DNA from: an uncultured Roseibacillus sp.
GTDB taxonomy: Bacteria; Verrucomicrobiota; Verrucomicrobiia; Verrucomicrobiales; Akkermansiaceae
NCBI GenBank assembly: GCA_937949965.1
Contig: CALFBF010000155.1
Span: 1 to 39,369 of the forward strand
Length of the DNA: 39,369 bases
Direction: 5' to 3'
Shown: in pieces, positions 16,770-25,512 of the stretch
Position numbering within the stretch: position 1 is the stretch's first letter
How the letters are laid out: the number at the start of each line of letters is the position of its first letter
The notes under the pieces: generated by a model
Seen by the model: only the letters and a program-made list of their open reading frames with translations
Told to the model about the DNA's origin: nothing
Databases searched by the model: none
Program-made: the position numbers and the translations under genes

Positions 16770-17891
16770 CTAGCTGGCCTCTTTCTGAGAATATGCCTGT
16801 AGCAGCAGGCGGCAGTAACGCTCTCCATCGACTTCGAGTTGCATTAATGTTCCGCGAGCAGGGGTGGTCTTACCATTGCTGTTCCTAACAGAACAATCGA
16901 AGGAGGCGTAGCCCGTTTTGTTGAGCTGCGTCACCGCTTGGCGGAAGTTACGCAAACTCTCGTCGGTGAGGAGATCGTCGACGGGACGGCCCATCAAATG
17001 ACCACCGAGGAGGCCTGTCATCTTCTCAATGTAGGGATTGACCTCAGAGATTCGCCCAAATTGGTCGTAACGGATGAAGCCGTCCGTGGCATTCGCGATC
17101 GAGCGGGCGAGGCTGTCCTCATAGGTGGTGCAACGGATCATCTCTTCTTCCAGATAGCTGAGGTCTCTAACGATGGCGATGATGAGAGGTTGTTCGTAGA
17201 GTTGAAAGTCGGTGAAGTTGATCGAAATCGGGATCGTGCGATTAGCACCGACCTTCATGCGGCATTCGAAGTGGGAGTTAGAACTTGTCTTAAGCTGCCT
17301 TAACGCAGTAAAGGCCGTGGAACGTCCTTCACGAGTTGTTAATTGGCTGACTCTTAGCCCAATCAAGCTATTCTTCGGTTTGCGGGTCATAGAGACCATT
17401 GCTCGATTCGTATTAACGATGTAGCCCCCAGCATCGGTAACGACAATCCCATCAGGGCAAAACTCAAAGAGTGAGCGGGAATATTCCTTTAGGCTCTTAG
17501 TCTTTTGGAGATCTCGCATTCGCCTCTCTTGTTCACAGAGAAGAGAAAGGATGATTTGTAATTTCTTAGTTTCGCATTCTTTATTTAATCCATAGAGAGT
17601 CAGTGTCTTGTTGAAGGGAGGGACTGGGATGTTCTTCACCTGCTGGCCAATAGGTTTCGACGATGAGCTACTTGAGTTGTCCACATAATTCACGTGTTCG
17701 CAGCCTAGGAAGCCGGGACAAAAATCGAGAATCGCAATCAAGTTTAGAGACGGGTCCTTCCCCATCCCGATAATTAAATCCTCGAGATCCGAAGTTGTGG
17801 ATACTTGCTTAGGAGATCGAAGGTGAGGAGTAGAAATTACTCCGGAGACAGGAGAGGCTTTCACTCGAACAGGTTTACTAGTAGAGAACAT
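16770..17891 (-). CDS. Protein with two PAS domains, no recognisable output domain
   Basis: 373 residues from ATG 17891; an upstream ATG at 17933 would add 14 hydrophobic residues. The first 120 residues are unassigned and include a Ser run. A coiled segment (LLCEQERRMRDLQKTKSLKEYSR) leads to PAS domain 1 (about 134-250; FCPDGIVVTDAGGYIVNTN) and PAS domain 2 (about 265-370; NATDGFIRYDQFGRISEVNP). There is no kinase, GGDEF, EAL or DNA-binding domain, so it is a sensor or partner protein whose output lies elsewhere. The PAS calls are firm; ligand and function are unknown. It precedes lepA. Confidence 0.82.
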   Translation of the reverse strand: MFSTSKPVRVKASPVSGVISTPHLRSPKQVSTTSDLEDLIIGMGKDPSLNLIAILDFCPGFLGCEHVNYVDNSSSSSSKPIGQQVKNIPVPPFNKTLTLYGLNKECETKKLQIILSLLCEQERRMRDLQKTKSLKEYSRSLFEFCPDGIVVTDAGGYIVNTNRAMVSMTRKPKNSLIGLRVSQLTTREGRSTAFTALRQLKTSSNSHFECRMKVGANRTIPISINFTDFQLYEQPLIIAIVRDLSYLEEEMIRCTTYEDSLARSIANATDGFIRYDQFGRISEVNPYIEKMTGLLGGHLMGRPVDDLLTDESLRNFRQAVTQLNKTGYASFDCSVRNSNGKTTPARGTLMQLEVDGERYCRLLLQAYSQKEAS

Positions 17892-18192
17892 AAGAAAACG
17901 ACTTGACAATAAAGAAAAACAAAGTTTCAGCAATGATTTTTTAAAGAAGGAGTCGGCGTAATTCGTTAATTCCTTGTGGTTTCTCGTTAGATCCTCATTT
18001 ACCTGTTAAAATATTTCGAAAAACCAACAGAAGTCGTAGATTTTATAAAAAAATCGACAGTTTTCTGGAGGAGGCGGATTGAGCTCATCCTTTGAGAAAG
18101 GTCGGTTGAGCTTCTTCGAGGTCTTAAAGGGATGAGAAGGCTCGTTCCTGCAGGGCCTGATTGAGATTTGTGGAATGTAATTGGCCGGATAC
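17892..18192. other. Intergenic region between lgt and the PAS gene
   Basis: 301 AT-rich bases, containing the PAS gene's upstream region. A 79-codon minus-strand frame overlaps the end of lgt and continues into this gap (18006-18245) but shows no protein-like features. No strong promoter or terminator seen. Confidence 0.5.
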
Positions 18193-19197
18193 TTAAGCCC
18201 TGCCCTTTTGTCGTTGAGCGTGCCAGAGGAAGGCTCCTCCGACAATGATCAGAAAGACCGAGTAGAATTGGCCCTTGGTGAGGAACGAAAAGACCAGTGC
18301 CGAGTCTGGCACGCGGAACTGTTCTGCGAAGATGCGTCCTAAGGCATAGAGGATAAAGAAGAGGCCGGTTAGGATGCCTGAGGTGAGCTTCGGGAAGCGA
18401 AAGCGTAGCAAGATTAAAATGGCAAAAAGAAGAAGCCCTTCCAACAATCCTTCGTAGATTTGTGAGGGATGACGATTGAGAAGGAGAGGTTCAATTGCGA
18501 TAGCGATCGCCTCATGTTCCCGGATCGCGGCCGTTAAGGCAGCCTCTCCTCCGTAGTTAGTCTGCAAAGCTTGTTCGAGAGTTTTCCGGGTTTCTCCGGT
18601 GGAGTTTTCAATGGCGAGTCGCATAATGGTGCCGTAATTCTCACTTTCTTGGCATTTAGAGAGAAAGGCGCTGCTCGGAAACTTGACGAGCCAAGGTAGC
18701 TTGGCTTGGGTCGTGTGGCCAAAGAGTTCTCCATTAATAAAGTTCGCGATACGGCCAAAGAAGATGCCGATAGGTGCCACGCACACCAAGCCGTCGCCGA
18801 GATGGCTCCAGCTCATTTTATGCTTACGAGCATAGAACCAGGTGACGATGATAATTCCAAGAATTCCTCCGTGGGAGGCCATTCCGCCATCCCAGACCTT
18901 AATGATCGTTAATGGATCATCGGCAAGCTGCGCTCGTCCCTCAGGAGATGGAAGCATGTAAAAGAGAACGTAACCTAAGCGGCCACCTAGAAAAACGCCC
19001 AGAAAGGCAACGTAAGCAATGAAATCCGAGACTTGCTCTGGCGCTAGAGGAGAGAGCTTTTTCTCCGCCATTTTTTTGAGGAGCCACCAACCAACGATAA
19101 AGCCTGCCAAGTAGGCGAGACCATACCAACGCACCTTCAAGGTTTCGGTGATCGAGAAAAAGACGGGATCAAGGTCATGGACATAAGCGGCAAGCAC
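18193..19197 (-). CDS. lgt: Prolipoprotein diacylglyceryl transferase
   Basis: Lgt transfers diacylglycerol from phosphatidylglycerol to the lipobox Cys of prolipoproteins in the inner membrane; it would serve the lipoprotein hydrolase in this window. Family motifs: VRWYGLAYLAGF near the N-terminus, GGRLGYVLFY, WDGGMASHGG and the signature GRIANFINGELFG, then HPSQIYEGLLEG and several C-terminal membrane helices. The 334 residues exceed the usual 260-300. The extra length is a polar insert between LFGHTT and HPSQIYEG (about residues 178-250; FLSKCQESENYGTIMR and following). The start is GTG 19197. The 78-base gap to the sigma factor gene upstream suggests possible co-transcription. Confidence 0.95.
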   Translation of the reverse strand: MLAAYVHDLDPVFFSITETLKVRWYGLAYLAGFIVGWWLLKKMAEKKLSPLAPEQVSDFIAYVAFLGVFLGGRLGYVLFYMLPSPEGRAQLADDPLTIIKVWDGGMASHGGILGIIIVTWFYARKHKMSWSHLGDGLVCVAPIGIFFGRIANFINGELFGHTTQAKLPWLVKFPSSAFLSKCQESENYGTIMRLAIENSTGETRKTLEQALQTNYGGEAALTAAIREHEAIAIAIEPLLLNRHPSQIYEGLLEGLLLFAILILLRFRFPKLTSGILTGLFFILYALGRIFAEQFRVPDSALVFSFLTKGQFYSVFLIIVGGAFLWHAQRQKGRA

Positions 19198-19275
19198 GCA
19201 GCTCTTTTAAGGAGAAAAGAGCCGCTGTCGAAATGAAATTGTGTATCTCGACGAATAGGTTTTGATCTTGCCCTG

Positions 19276-19875
19276 TTAGGAATCAAGGTAGCGTTCGAGG
19301 GACTCGCGCAAAGTGTGCCGCGCACGGAAGAGTTGGGATTTAACTGCGGAAACGGAAAGATCGAGTACGGCAGCAATCTCTTCATAGGGTAGATTCTGGT
19401 AACGGCGAAGAACCACCGCCATTCGTTGTTTCTCGGGCAGAGCTTCGATCGCTTGGTCGATGGCCTCACGGAGTTCTGCGTTCAGTTGTTGCTGATCAGG
19501 TTGGTGGCGGGCTTGGGTGGGAGGTTCTAGCTGATATTCGTCTTGCTGCTGGTCGAGTGAGGATTCCTTGCGTCGAGACCTACGCCGTGTCTCATTAAAG
19601 ACGAGATTGCGTGTAATTGTGAAAAGGTAGGTCGTGAACTTCGCGTTCGGTTGATAACGGTGACGAGCTTTCCAGAGACGGAGGAAAACCTGTTGAGCAA
19701 TGTCTTCTGCTTCGCTTGCTCGGCCCAGCATCTTGGCGATCGTTCCGATCACAACGCTCTGATGGCGCTCGATGAGTTCGCGAAAGACCTGGTGATCGCT
19801 CGTGGCTTGCACTTGCAGCATGAGCTCAATGTCTCGCTCGTTCTCAGTTTCAGGGTCAGGAGAAGGTTCAGACAT
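19276..19875 (-). CDS. ECF-type RNA polymerase sigma factor
   Basis: 199 residues from ATG 19875 (MSEPSPDPE); a start at 19893 adds six residues. Region 2 is visible as VFRELIERHQ through SEAEDIAQQVFLRLWKA, with the core-binding DIAQQVFLRLW segment. Region 4 is IEALPEKQRMAVVLRRY through LPYEEIAAVLDLSVSAVKSQLFRARHTL. The linker is Gln-rich. There is no regulatory extension and no neighbouring anti-sigma gene, so its control and targets are unknown. It starts 227 bases from the divergent pseudopilin cassette. Confidence 0.93.
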   Translation of the reverse strand: MSEPSPDPETENERDIELMLQVQATSDHQVFRELIERHQSVVIGTIAKMLGRASEAEDIAQQVFLRLWKARHRYQPNAKFTTYLFTITRNLVFNETRRRSRRKESSLDQQQDEYQLEPPTQARHQPDQQQLNAELREAIDQAIEALPEKQRMAVVLRRYQNLPYEEIAAVLDLSVSAVKSQLFRARHTLRESLERYLDS

Positions 19876-20049
19876 CTTCGCGAACGGTACCATGGGTAGA
19901 AAAGATAGAACTCAATAGCGAGTGGGAAGTTGCGAGGAAAGTGTCCGTATTTCAGATTTTCTTTTTATGATTCTATCGCGCGCGAACACCGATTTTAACA
20001 GTTGAGTGTCTGGGAATTACTTGCAATTCCTCCCGAAGAATAATTTTTA

Positions 20050-20070
20050 TGTGAACACAATGTGTTGACA
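20050..20070. promoter_or_regulatory. 21-bp near-perfect palindrome upstream of the pseudopilin cassette
   Basis: TGTGAACACA, a central A, then TGTGTTGACA: the two ten-base arms are inverted copies except for one position (G opposite G). It ends in TTGACA (20065-20070), a consensus -35 hexamer, though no good -10 lies at 16-18 bases. It is 31 bases before the first cassette gene and about 175 bases upstream of the divergent sigma gene. A dimeric regulator's operator is the simplest reading. Confidence 0.5.
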
Positions 20071-20101
20071 TGAATCGGTGAATATGTCAGTTTATTAAGG
20101 A

Positions 20102-20761
20102 GTGGAAGAGAACAACCAAAACGGATTTACTCTCGTAGAAGTTATCGTCGTTACGGCGGTGCTTGCGATCCTGCTTGTTCTGGGTGCTTCGCTTTTCCGT
20201 GGAATGGGACGCAGTGAGAGTCGTGATGCTGCCCGCACGCTTTTCTTAGCAGGTTTGAATAATGCTCAGACGCGAGCGTTAGTCTCTGGTGAACCGGTTG
20301 CTCTTGTAATGACCCCTTATGACCGAGGTCGAGAAGATGAACTGGGACGCTCGTTCACTCTTTTTGAGGTCCGAAAGGATGAGGTGACTGGGGACTTCAT
20401 TGTCGAGAACCAACTCCGGCGTTGGGCTCGTTTACCAGGACGTTTCATTTTTTCGAAAGAAGAGACGGTAGCTGAGGAGGGGCAGAATGCTTTCGACCAG
20501 CCTGCGGTGGTGAGTGTTAGCGTGCGTGATACCAGAGATGGTTCGCAGCGAATGGTTGAGATGCCCGCCATCATATTCGGAGGTACTGGAAATGTAGTCT
20601 GGCCTGCAGGAGAGGGCGAGCTGGAGATTCATCTCACGGAAGGAGTGGTGCGTGAGGGATCGGTTTTTGGGCAGAATGAAAATTCGAATGATTGGCGCAA
20701 GCGCGAAGTATTTCTCGTCGGGAGGCAAACGGGACGAGCACGATATCTACAAACTCAGTGA
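20102..20761 (+). CDS. Verru_Chthon cassette protein D, GspH-like pseudopilin
   Basis: 219 residues. The prepilin peptidase site is NG/FTLVE with Glu at +5, followed by a hydrophobic helix (VIVVTAVLAILLVLGASLF), as in type II secretion pseudopilins. The rest is a beta-rich periplasmic domain similar in layout to GspH. Neighbours and order match the Verru_Chthon cassette (TIGR02596 family). The only start in frame is GTG 20102, but the purine-rich AAGGA directly abuts it. An in-frame ATG at 20084 is separated from it by a TAA at 20096-20098. First gene of a five-gene cluster on the plus strand. Confidence 0.85.
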   Translation: MEENNQNGFTLVEVIVVTAVLAILLVLGASLFRGMGRSESRDAARTLFLAGLNNAQTRALVSGEPVALVMTPYDRGREDELGRSFTLFEVRKDEVTGDFIVENQLRRWARLPGRFIFSKEETVAEEGQNAFDQPAVVSVSVRDTRDGSQRMVEMPAIIFGGTGNVVWPAGEGELEIHLTEGVVREGSVFGQNENSNDWRKREVFLVGRQTGRARYLQTQ

Positions 20762-20772
20762 AGACTTCACAA

Positions 20773-21363
20773 ATGACAACTTTCCGAGCTGGTTACAATT
20801 TGACAGAAGTCATTTTGGCTATGGCTGTAATGTCAGTTTCAGTTCCCTTGATTCTCGGTCTGGTCGTTGCTGGAGGGGAGAGTAGTCGGCGTGCGGAGCA
20901 AGAGACGCGCGCGGTGATGACCGCTCGCTCAGTCTTCGAAGAACTACGCCATGCCCAAGAGGGCAATAGCGGGATCATCGCAGCTGATGAAATTCCTTGG
21001 GGGGCGGGTCCTGTCAATGCTGGGGTCGCTGGCATTGGCGGAGGTCGCTCTATTCCCGGCCCTCTCAGTGGGAGCGAGAACAGCAATGATGATGGATGGC
21101 TCCTGCTCGAACTCGATGCCGATGGTGCACTGATCGATCTTGCTGACGAGATGGATTATGAGGAGGGTTGGCGAGGGCTGAATGAGCGGGTCACTAGCAT
21201 TGCGGCGGTGCGTGGTTTTTCACAAGAAGTTGAGGATGCCGAGATTTCGGAAGGGCAGCCTCTGCGAGTTTTTCGCATCGAGGTTCGGATTGAGACTCCT
21301 GCCCGTGCTGCGGCGAGGTCGCGGGAAAGGACAGTCTTCATAAAAAGTGATTCCTTGAGATGA
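20773..21363 (+). CDS. Verru_Chthon cassette protein B, GspI-like pseudopilin
   Basis: 196 residues from ATG 20773, 11 bases after the previous stop. Earlier in-frame starts lie inside the upstream gene. The prepilin motif is AG/YNLTE, with Tyr rather than Phe at +1 and Glu at +5, then a hydrophobic helix (VILAMAVMSVSVPLILGLVVAG). The following SSRRAEQETRAVMTARSVFEEL resembles the helix of Verru_Chthon protein B (TIGR02598). The stop overlaps the next start by 4 bases (ATGA), so the two are translationally coupled. Confidence 0.85.
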   Translation: MTTFRAGYNLTEVILAMAVMSVSVPLILGLVVAGGESSRRAEQETRAVMTARSVFEELRHAQEGNSGIIAADEIPWGAGPVNAGVAGIGGGRSIPGPLSGSENSNDDGWLLLELDADGALIDLADEMDYEEGWRGLNERVTSIAAVRGFSQEVEDAEISEGQPLRVFRIEVRIETPARAAARSRERTVFIKSDSLR

Positions 21364-22136
21364 ATATTCACCGAACAAATCAAAGAGACCAAGGAGGTTT
21401 CTCTTTGTTAGAAGTGCTTGTCGCCGCCGCGGTGGGGACAGGGATTATCCTGATGATGGCGACTACGATGCAGGTCGGGACTAGTGGCTTTGACCAGGCC
21501 ACTCGACGCATCGATGCACTCGTGGAGGCGAGGGCTGCGTTGGGTATACTGGCCGATGATGCTGCAACTATGATTGGTGGCGGTACTGATGAGTTCGGTT
21601 GGGCAGAGAGCGATGATCGTTTCCATGAGATTTGGTTTCTGACCCTCAAGCCCATCTCAGCTCAGGACCCCGATCGAGCAGTTGGAGATGTTTGTCTTGT
21701 GCATTATTTCACCGCAATTACGCCTGATGCCCCGGTGACGGACGCTGCCATTTCGCGGAAGCTTTACCGTCGTTTTCTAAGCAGTGCCGATCTCTTATCT
21801 CGTTTGAATAGTGGCACCTTACAGCGTCCCGAAGCAGACCCCGAACGGGCAGAGATCGTGGCTTTCAATGTCACTAGGTTTGTCGCTCAACCGCTTATCG
21901 ATGATACCAATATCGGGCCTCTTTCTGAATGGGAACCAGGGAACGGGATTCCAACTTCGTTGGGGGTCGACTTTCAGGTGGTCGATGGGGATACCGCCGC
22001 TCTCTTTCGGAGAGAAGAGGACTGGAATATCCAGAGTAATGTTGCGCAAGAACTTTTGTTAGAAATTAATGAAGAGGACGAGTCGAGTCGAGGACGTGAC
22101 TTCCGATTAAACCTAGAAATTGGACATGAAGGCTAG
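21360..22136 (+). CDS. Verru_Chthon cassette protein C, GspJ-like pseudopilin
   Basis: 258 residues with the prepilin motif GG/FSLLE (Glu at +5) and a hydrophobic helix (VLVAAAVGTGIILMMATTMQ). It continues with RRIDALVEARAALGILADDAATM, characteristic of Verru_Chthon protein C (TIGR02599) and comparable to GspJ. It overlaps both neighbours: ATGA with protein B and 11 bases with protein A. Exported minor pseudopilin by inference. Confidence 0.88.
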   Translation: MNIHRTNQRDQGGFSLLEVLVAAAVGTGIILMMATTMQVGTSGFDQATRRIDALVEARAALGILADDAATMIGGGTDEFGWAESDDRFHEIWFLTLKPISAQDPDRAVGDVCLVHYFTAITPDAPVTDAAISRKLYRRFLSSADLLSRLNSGTLQRPEADPERAEIVAFNVTRFVAQPLIDDTNIGPLSEWEPGNGIPTSLGVDFQVVDGDTAALFRREEDWNIQSNVAQELLLEINEEDESSRGRDFRLNLEIGHEG

Positions 22137-25100
22137 TATTTCCCAGATGACCGGTCGGGCTGGCTTTGCTCTCCCGGCGGTACTTTTAATTTCAACAGGA
22201 GTGATGATTCTCCTCGTTACTTTAATGACGGTTGTGGAACTCGAACGCACTACTTCAAAGGCTCGAGTGGGTGCTTATCAAGCTGATTTGGCTGTAGAGT
22301 CCGGCTTGGAAGAGGCCAAGATGCTACTGGCGGTAGCTACTGCGAGTGATACCTATGCTATTGCTTCGCTACCCTTTGCGATCGAGTTTGATGACAACGG
22401 AGATGGCAGCATTACTCCAGAAGAGGATGGGGAGCTAGCGCGCGATAGTGGCGAGAGAGGCCGGCCCTACCTTTACGCGATTCAGGGGCAGACTGATGGT
22501 GATGATCTGAACTATAATTGGCTGCCGCTGTTCGCAACTAATAATGGACCTAATACGGACGCCGCTGCGGGGAATGGAGTTCTTCTCACGCCGACAGATC
22601 CCGGGCTAGAACCTGCACAGGGAGGCGATCTCGATGCGGTTACGGCGGTGAATGCGGTTCCTCATCTACAAGCTCCCGTCACTTCTTGGCGTGTGATCCG
22701 CGATCAAGAGGGAGTTCCTATCGCACGCTATTCATATTGGGTCGAGGATATGCAGGGGTATATTGATGCCGAATATGTGCCTGGTAATACTCGTAGAGGA
22801 GCTCATGCACGAGCGAATGAAGGCTGGACGGATAATCTCTCGGAATGGGATTCTCAATTAGGGCTTATCGCACGAGATTATGTCGCCGGTGGAGGACGGG
22901 TACCTCTCTGGCCAGCTCCGGGGCTCAATCCAGGTTATGTCGAGGAGGTGCCGGGATTTTTTAATCCTGAGAACCGATTATTGAGTGAGGCTGCCATTCA
23001 CACCATTGATCGCAGCACGGAAGGGGTAATGGATACGAGTAGTCTCGATGATCGATTGCGAACTCTAACAAGCCGAGCGCTGACACCGGCCAGCCTTCTT
23101 GCGCTCAATGGTGCTCAAGCACCTATTGAGCGCGTTCCTACTGGTCCGAATCGAGGACGCATTGCGATATCGAACGAGAACGAGGGACCTAGTAGCGAGA
23201 ACCGATGGATCGAGGAGAATTTTACAAGCCGTAACCGAGAGTGGGAAGAGCAAGCGCTTATTCCCTTTGTGTCCGGAATCGAGCCTGCCGTGATGGGCTT
23301 TCCTCAGCTGAATTTGAATCAATTGTTAGAAGAAGCCGATGGCCCTAGCTTTGGAGGCCTCTTTTCACCAGCCAATCGGGTGGTGGCTCAGATGGCAGGT
23401 TTTATCAGTCGTGCACTTCCTGATTTTGCACGAGAGCGGCAAGGAGGGTTTCCGGAGGACTACCTCATGACTCTCTCCGCCAGTGCACTCGATTATGCGG
23501 ATGAGAACGATCAGCCGGTAGTAAGCGAAGGAGCATTCCGTGGGATTGATAGTCATCCGTTCATTTCGGAATATTTGATGACGACCAGTTTCCAATGGAC
23601 TTCTCATCCCGATGATGAAGAACCATCTAACCAGTTCCCCGAGCTGGGCGAAATGGAGTTGCAGGGAGAGTGGATATTACGCTCAGGTGACAATACTTAC
23701 CTCTTATTCACCGTGGAGCACTTTTGCGAACTCTGGAATATGAACAACCATCAAGTTGAGGGTGATGTTGAGTTTCGCTTTGAGAATGCGTATTCGATGG
23801 ATGTTCTTTTTGAAGAGCTGACCTTTAGTGGAGATGTCTTAGCGAACCAAGGTGGCCCTGCGAGTAATCGCAGTTGGTCTGTTCATTCAATGGTGAGAGA
23901 CCCCCGCGAGAACGCCTTTTATAGTCCTGCCCGACGGGTTTCACTCTTACCTAATGAACGCCGTCTCATTCGTGTTGGTGCGGTTCGTTATGGATTGCGG
24001 ATTGGAGATCGTTCCGCGTTTTTACCCCCTAACAGTTCCGGGATGGCCTTTGTTGATACCATTAGAGAACAAGTTCCCAATCAAGGATACCGCATGAGAT
24101 GGAACGGCCAAGTGGTCGAACGTAGTGGGGGCGGAGTGTTTCGACGCACCATTAACCAATTAGTGCGACGAGAGACGGTGACTTCTGCTCAGATTTGTGG
24201 CACCTGGGGTGTGGCAGGGAGTTTTTATACCGGTAATCAGGATCTGAGACAATCCTGGTGGGCGGGCGTTAATGGCCGTGAGCAAGGAGCCGTTTCTGAG
24301 AATAGTTACCCTCAGAACTACACTCCTGGACGACGGAATGTCCGTATTGGTTCCCTTGCAGGACGGCCGAATGAGCCCTTCGCAAGGACACTTCCTTCGG
24401 AGTGGCCAGATGGTGGACACGATGAGAGTTTTGAAGTCGGGAGCTTTCGAGATTTAACTCGTGGTCTCAGCGGTTCAGATACACGCCCAGATGATCCCCG
24501 TTTTATTGGCTCCTTGGATAGCGACGGCAGAGGAGGGACTTACCTTGCGCCCGAAGGAGACTTTGCGCCCATCTTTCTCTCGAATCTCGGCCGTTATTTT
24601 AGCGAAACTGAACTCGGGAATGTTTTCGACCCTATCATGTGGAGGGGGCGTTCGAATCCGGGCCAAAGTGTCGAGACTTGGCCTTTTCGCGAACTCAATT
24701 TCGCAGAAGTCTCGCAGGTGAGTAATCGCTCCACCCCAGCGGTTCACGTTGGTGGGGGTAATACTCTCCGTATTGGGCGACCAGAACATGAGAGATTCAC
24801 GAGAGAGCCGGGATTGCGCGCTTCTCGTCTGTTAGATCTCTTTCATTGTGGAGTTCCTCTCTCGCGAGACCCGCGCCGTAGGGTGGGGAATACGCGCTCT
24901 GTCGAGGGACATCTCAATGTGAACACTGCGCCACGAGAGGTGCTGCGAGCACTTGCGGCGGGCTTGTTGGTCACCGACCCCGCGATTGCTAGAGAGCTAG
25001 CCTTTGATACGCAGAATACTTTTGCTCCTCGTGTCGTTGATGCGGGAGAGCCGATCAGCGCTACTACTTCTGCTAGTTCTGGTGAGGGACGTTCGCGTGA

Positions 25101-25512
25101 TGAGGCAGGCTTGATCGCAGATGCCATCGTTGCAGGGAGGCCTTACGTGTCACGTTCGCAATTGGCCGATCTCGAATATACTCAGGACCACCCGAATGAG
25201 GACCTCCGGGGTCAACCAGTGTTTGGGAACAAGCTTAATCATACCATCGGAACGCAACTTCAGCGTTCGGATCGAGCCGCAGAAGAGGTCTTTGCAAGAG
25301 TCTACAATAGTAGCACGATCCGGAGTCGGAACTTTCGGATTCATGTCGTAGGTCAGGCCCTTGAAGAAACTCCCTCGGGGCGTCTCCGGGTGAAGTCGAC
25401 TCGCAAAAAGAGCTACCGCGTTTTCGCCGATGCTGGCAGCAGAAATGTGCGGACAGGTCAGCTCATTCCTGAGAATATCGAAATCGAAACGCTCTATGAA
25501 ACGAATCTCTAG
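22126..25512 (+). CDS. Verru_Chthon cassette protein A, giant GspK-like pseudopilin
   Basis: 1128 residues from ATG 22126; a TTG at 22120 is also in frame. The N-terminus has a prepilin-like site AG/FALPAVLL, without Glu at +5, as in GspK, then a hydrophobic helix (LLISTGVMILLVTLMTVV). The remainder is a very large extracytoplasmic domain. Helix-hairpin-helix-like phrases near the C-terminus (NVNTAPREVLRALAAG and RPYVSRSQLADLE) resemble GspK's repeats. The length fits Verru_Chthon protein A (TIGR02600, over 1000 residues). In type II systems GspK caps the pseudopilus with H, I and J. The stop overlaps the start of the next gene by 17 bases. Confidence 0.88.
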   Translation: MKASISQMTGRAGFALPAVLLISTGVMILLVTLMTVVELERTTSKARVGAYQADLAVESGLEEAKMLLAVATASDTYAIASLPFAIEFDDNGDGSITPEEDGELARDSGERGRPYLYAIQGQTDGDDLNYNWLPLFATNNGPNTDAAAGNGVLLTPTDPGLEPAQGGDLDAVTAVNAVPHLQAPVTSWRVIRDQEGVPIARYSYWVEDMQGYIDAEYVPGNTRRGAHARANEGWTDNLSEWDSQLGLIARDYVAGGGRVPLWPAPGLNPGYVEEVPGFFNPENRLLSEAAIHTIDRSTEGVMDTSSLDDRLRTLTSRALTPASLLALNGAQAPIERVPTGPNRGRIAISNENEGPSSENRWIEENFTSRNREWEEQALIPFVSGIEPAVMGFPQLNLNQLLEEADGPSFGGLFSPANRVVAQMAGFISRALPDFARERQGGFPEDYLMTLSASALDYADENDQPVVSEGAFRGIDSHPFISEYLMTTSFQWTSHPDDEEPSNQFPELGEMELQGEWILRSGDNTYLLFTVEHFCELWNMNNHQVEGDVEFRFENAYSMDVLFEELTFSGDVLANQGGPASNRSWSVHSMVRDPRENAFYSPARRVSLLPNERRLIRVGAVRYGLRIGDRSAFLPPNSSGMAFVDTIREQVPNQGYRMRWNGQVVERSGGGVFRRTINQLVRRETVTSAQICGTWGVAGSFYTGNQDLRQSWWAGVNGREQGAVSENSYPQNYTPGRRNVRIGSLAGRPNEPFARTLPSEWPDGGHDESFEVGSFRDLTRGLSGSDTRPDDPRFIGSLDSDGRGGTYLAPEGDFAPIFLSNLGRYFSETELGNVFDPIMWRGRSNPGQSVETWPFRELNFAEVSQVSNRSTPAVHVGGGNTLRIGRPEHERFTREPGLRASRLLDLFHCGVPLSRDPRRRVGNTRSVEGHLNVNTAPREVLRALAAGLLVTDPAIARELAFDTQNTFAPRVVDAGEPISATTSASSGEGRSRDEAGLIADAIVAGRPYVSRSQLADLEYTQDHPNEDLRGQPVFGNKLNHTIGTQLQRSDRAAEEVFARVYNSSTIRSRNFRIHVVGQALEETPSGRLRVKSTRKKSYRVFADAGSRNVRTGQLIPENIEIETLYETNL

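Noticed and set aside
18006-18245. 79-codon minus-strand frame overlapping lgt
   Set aside because: It starts inside lgt and has low-complexity composition without domain or signal features.
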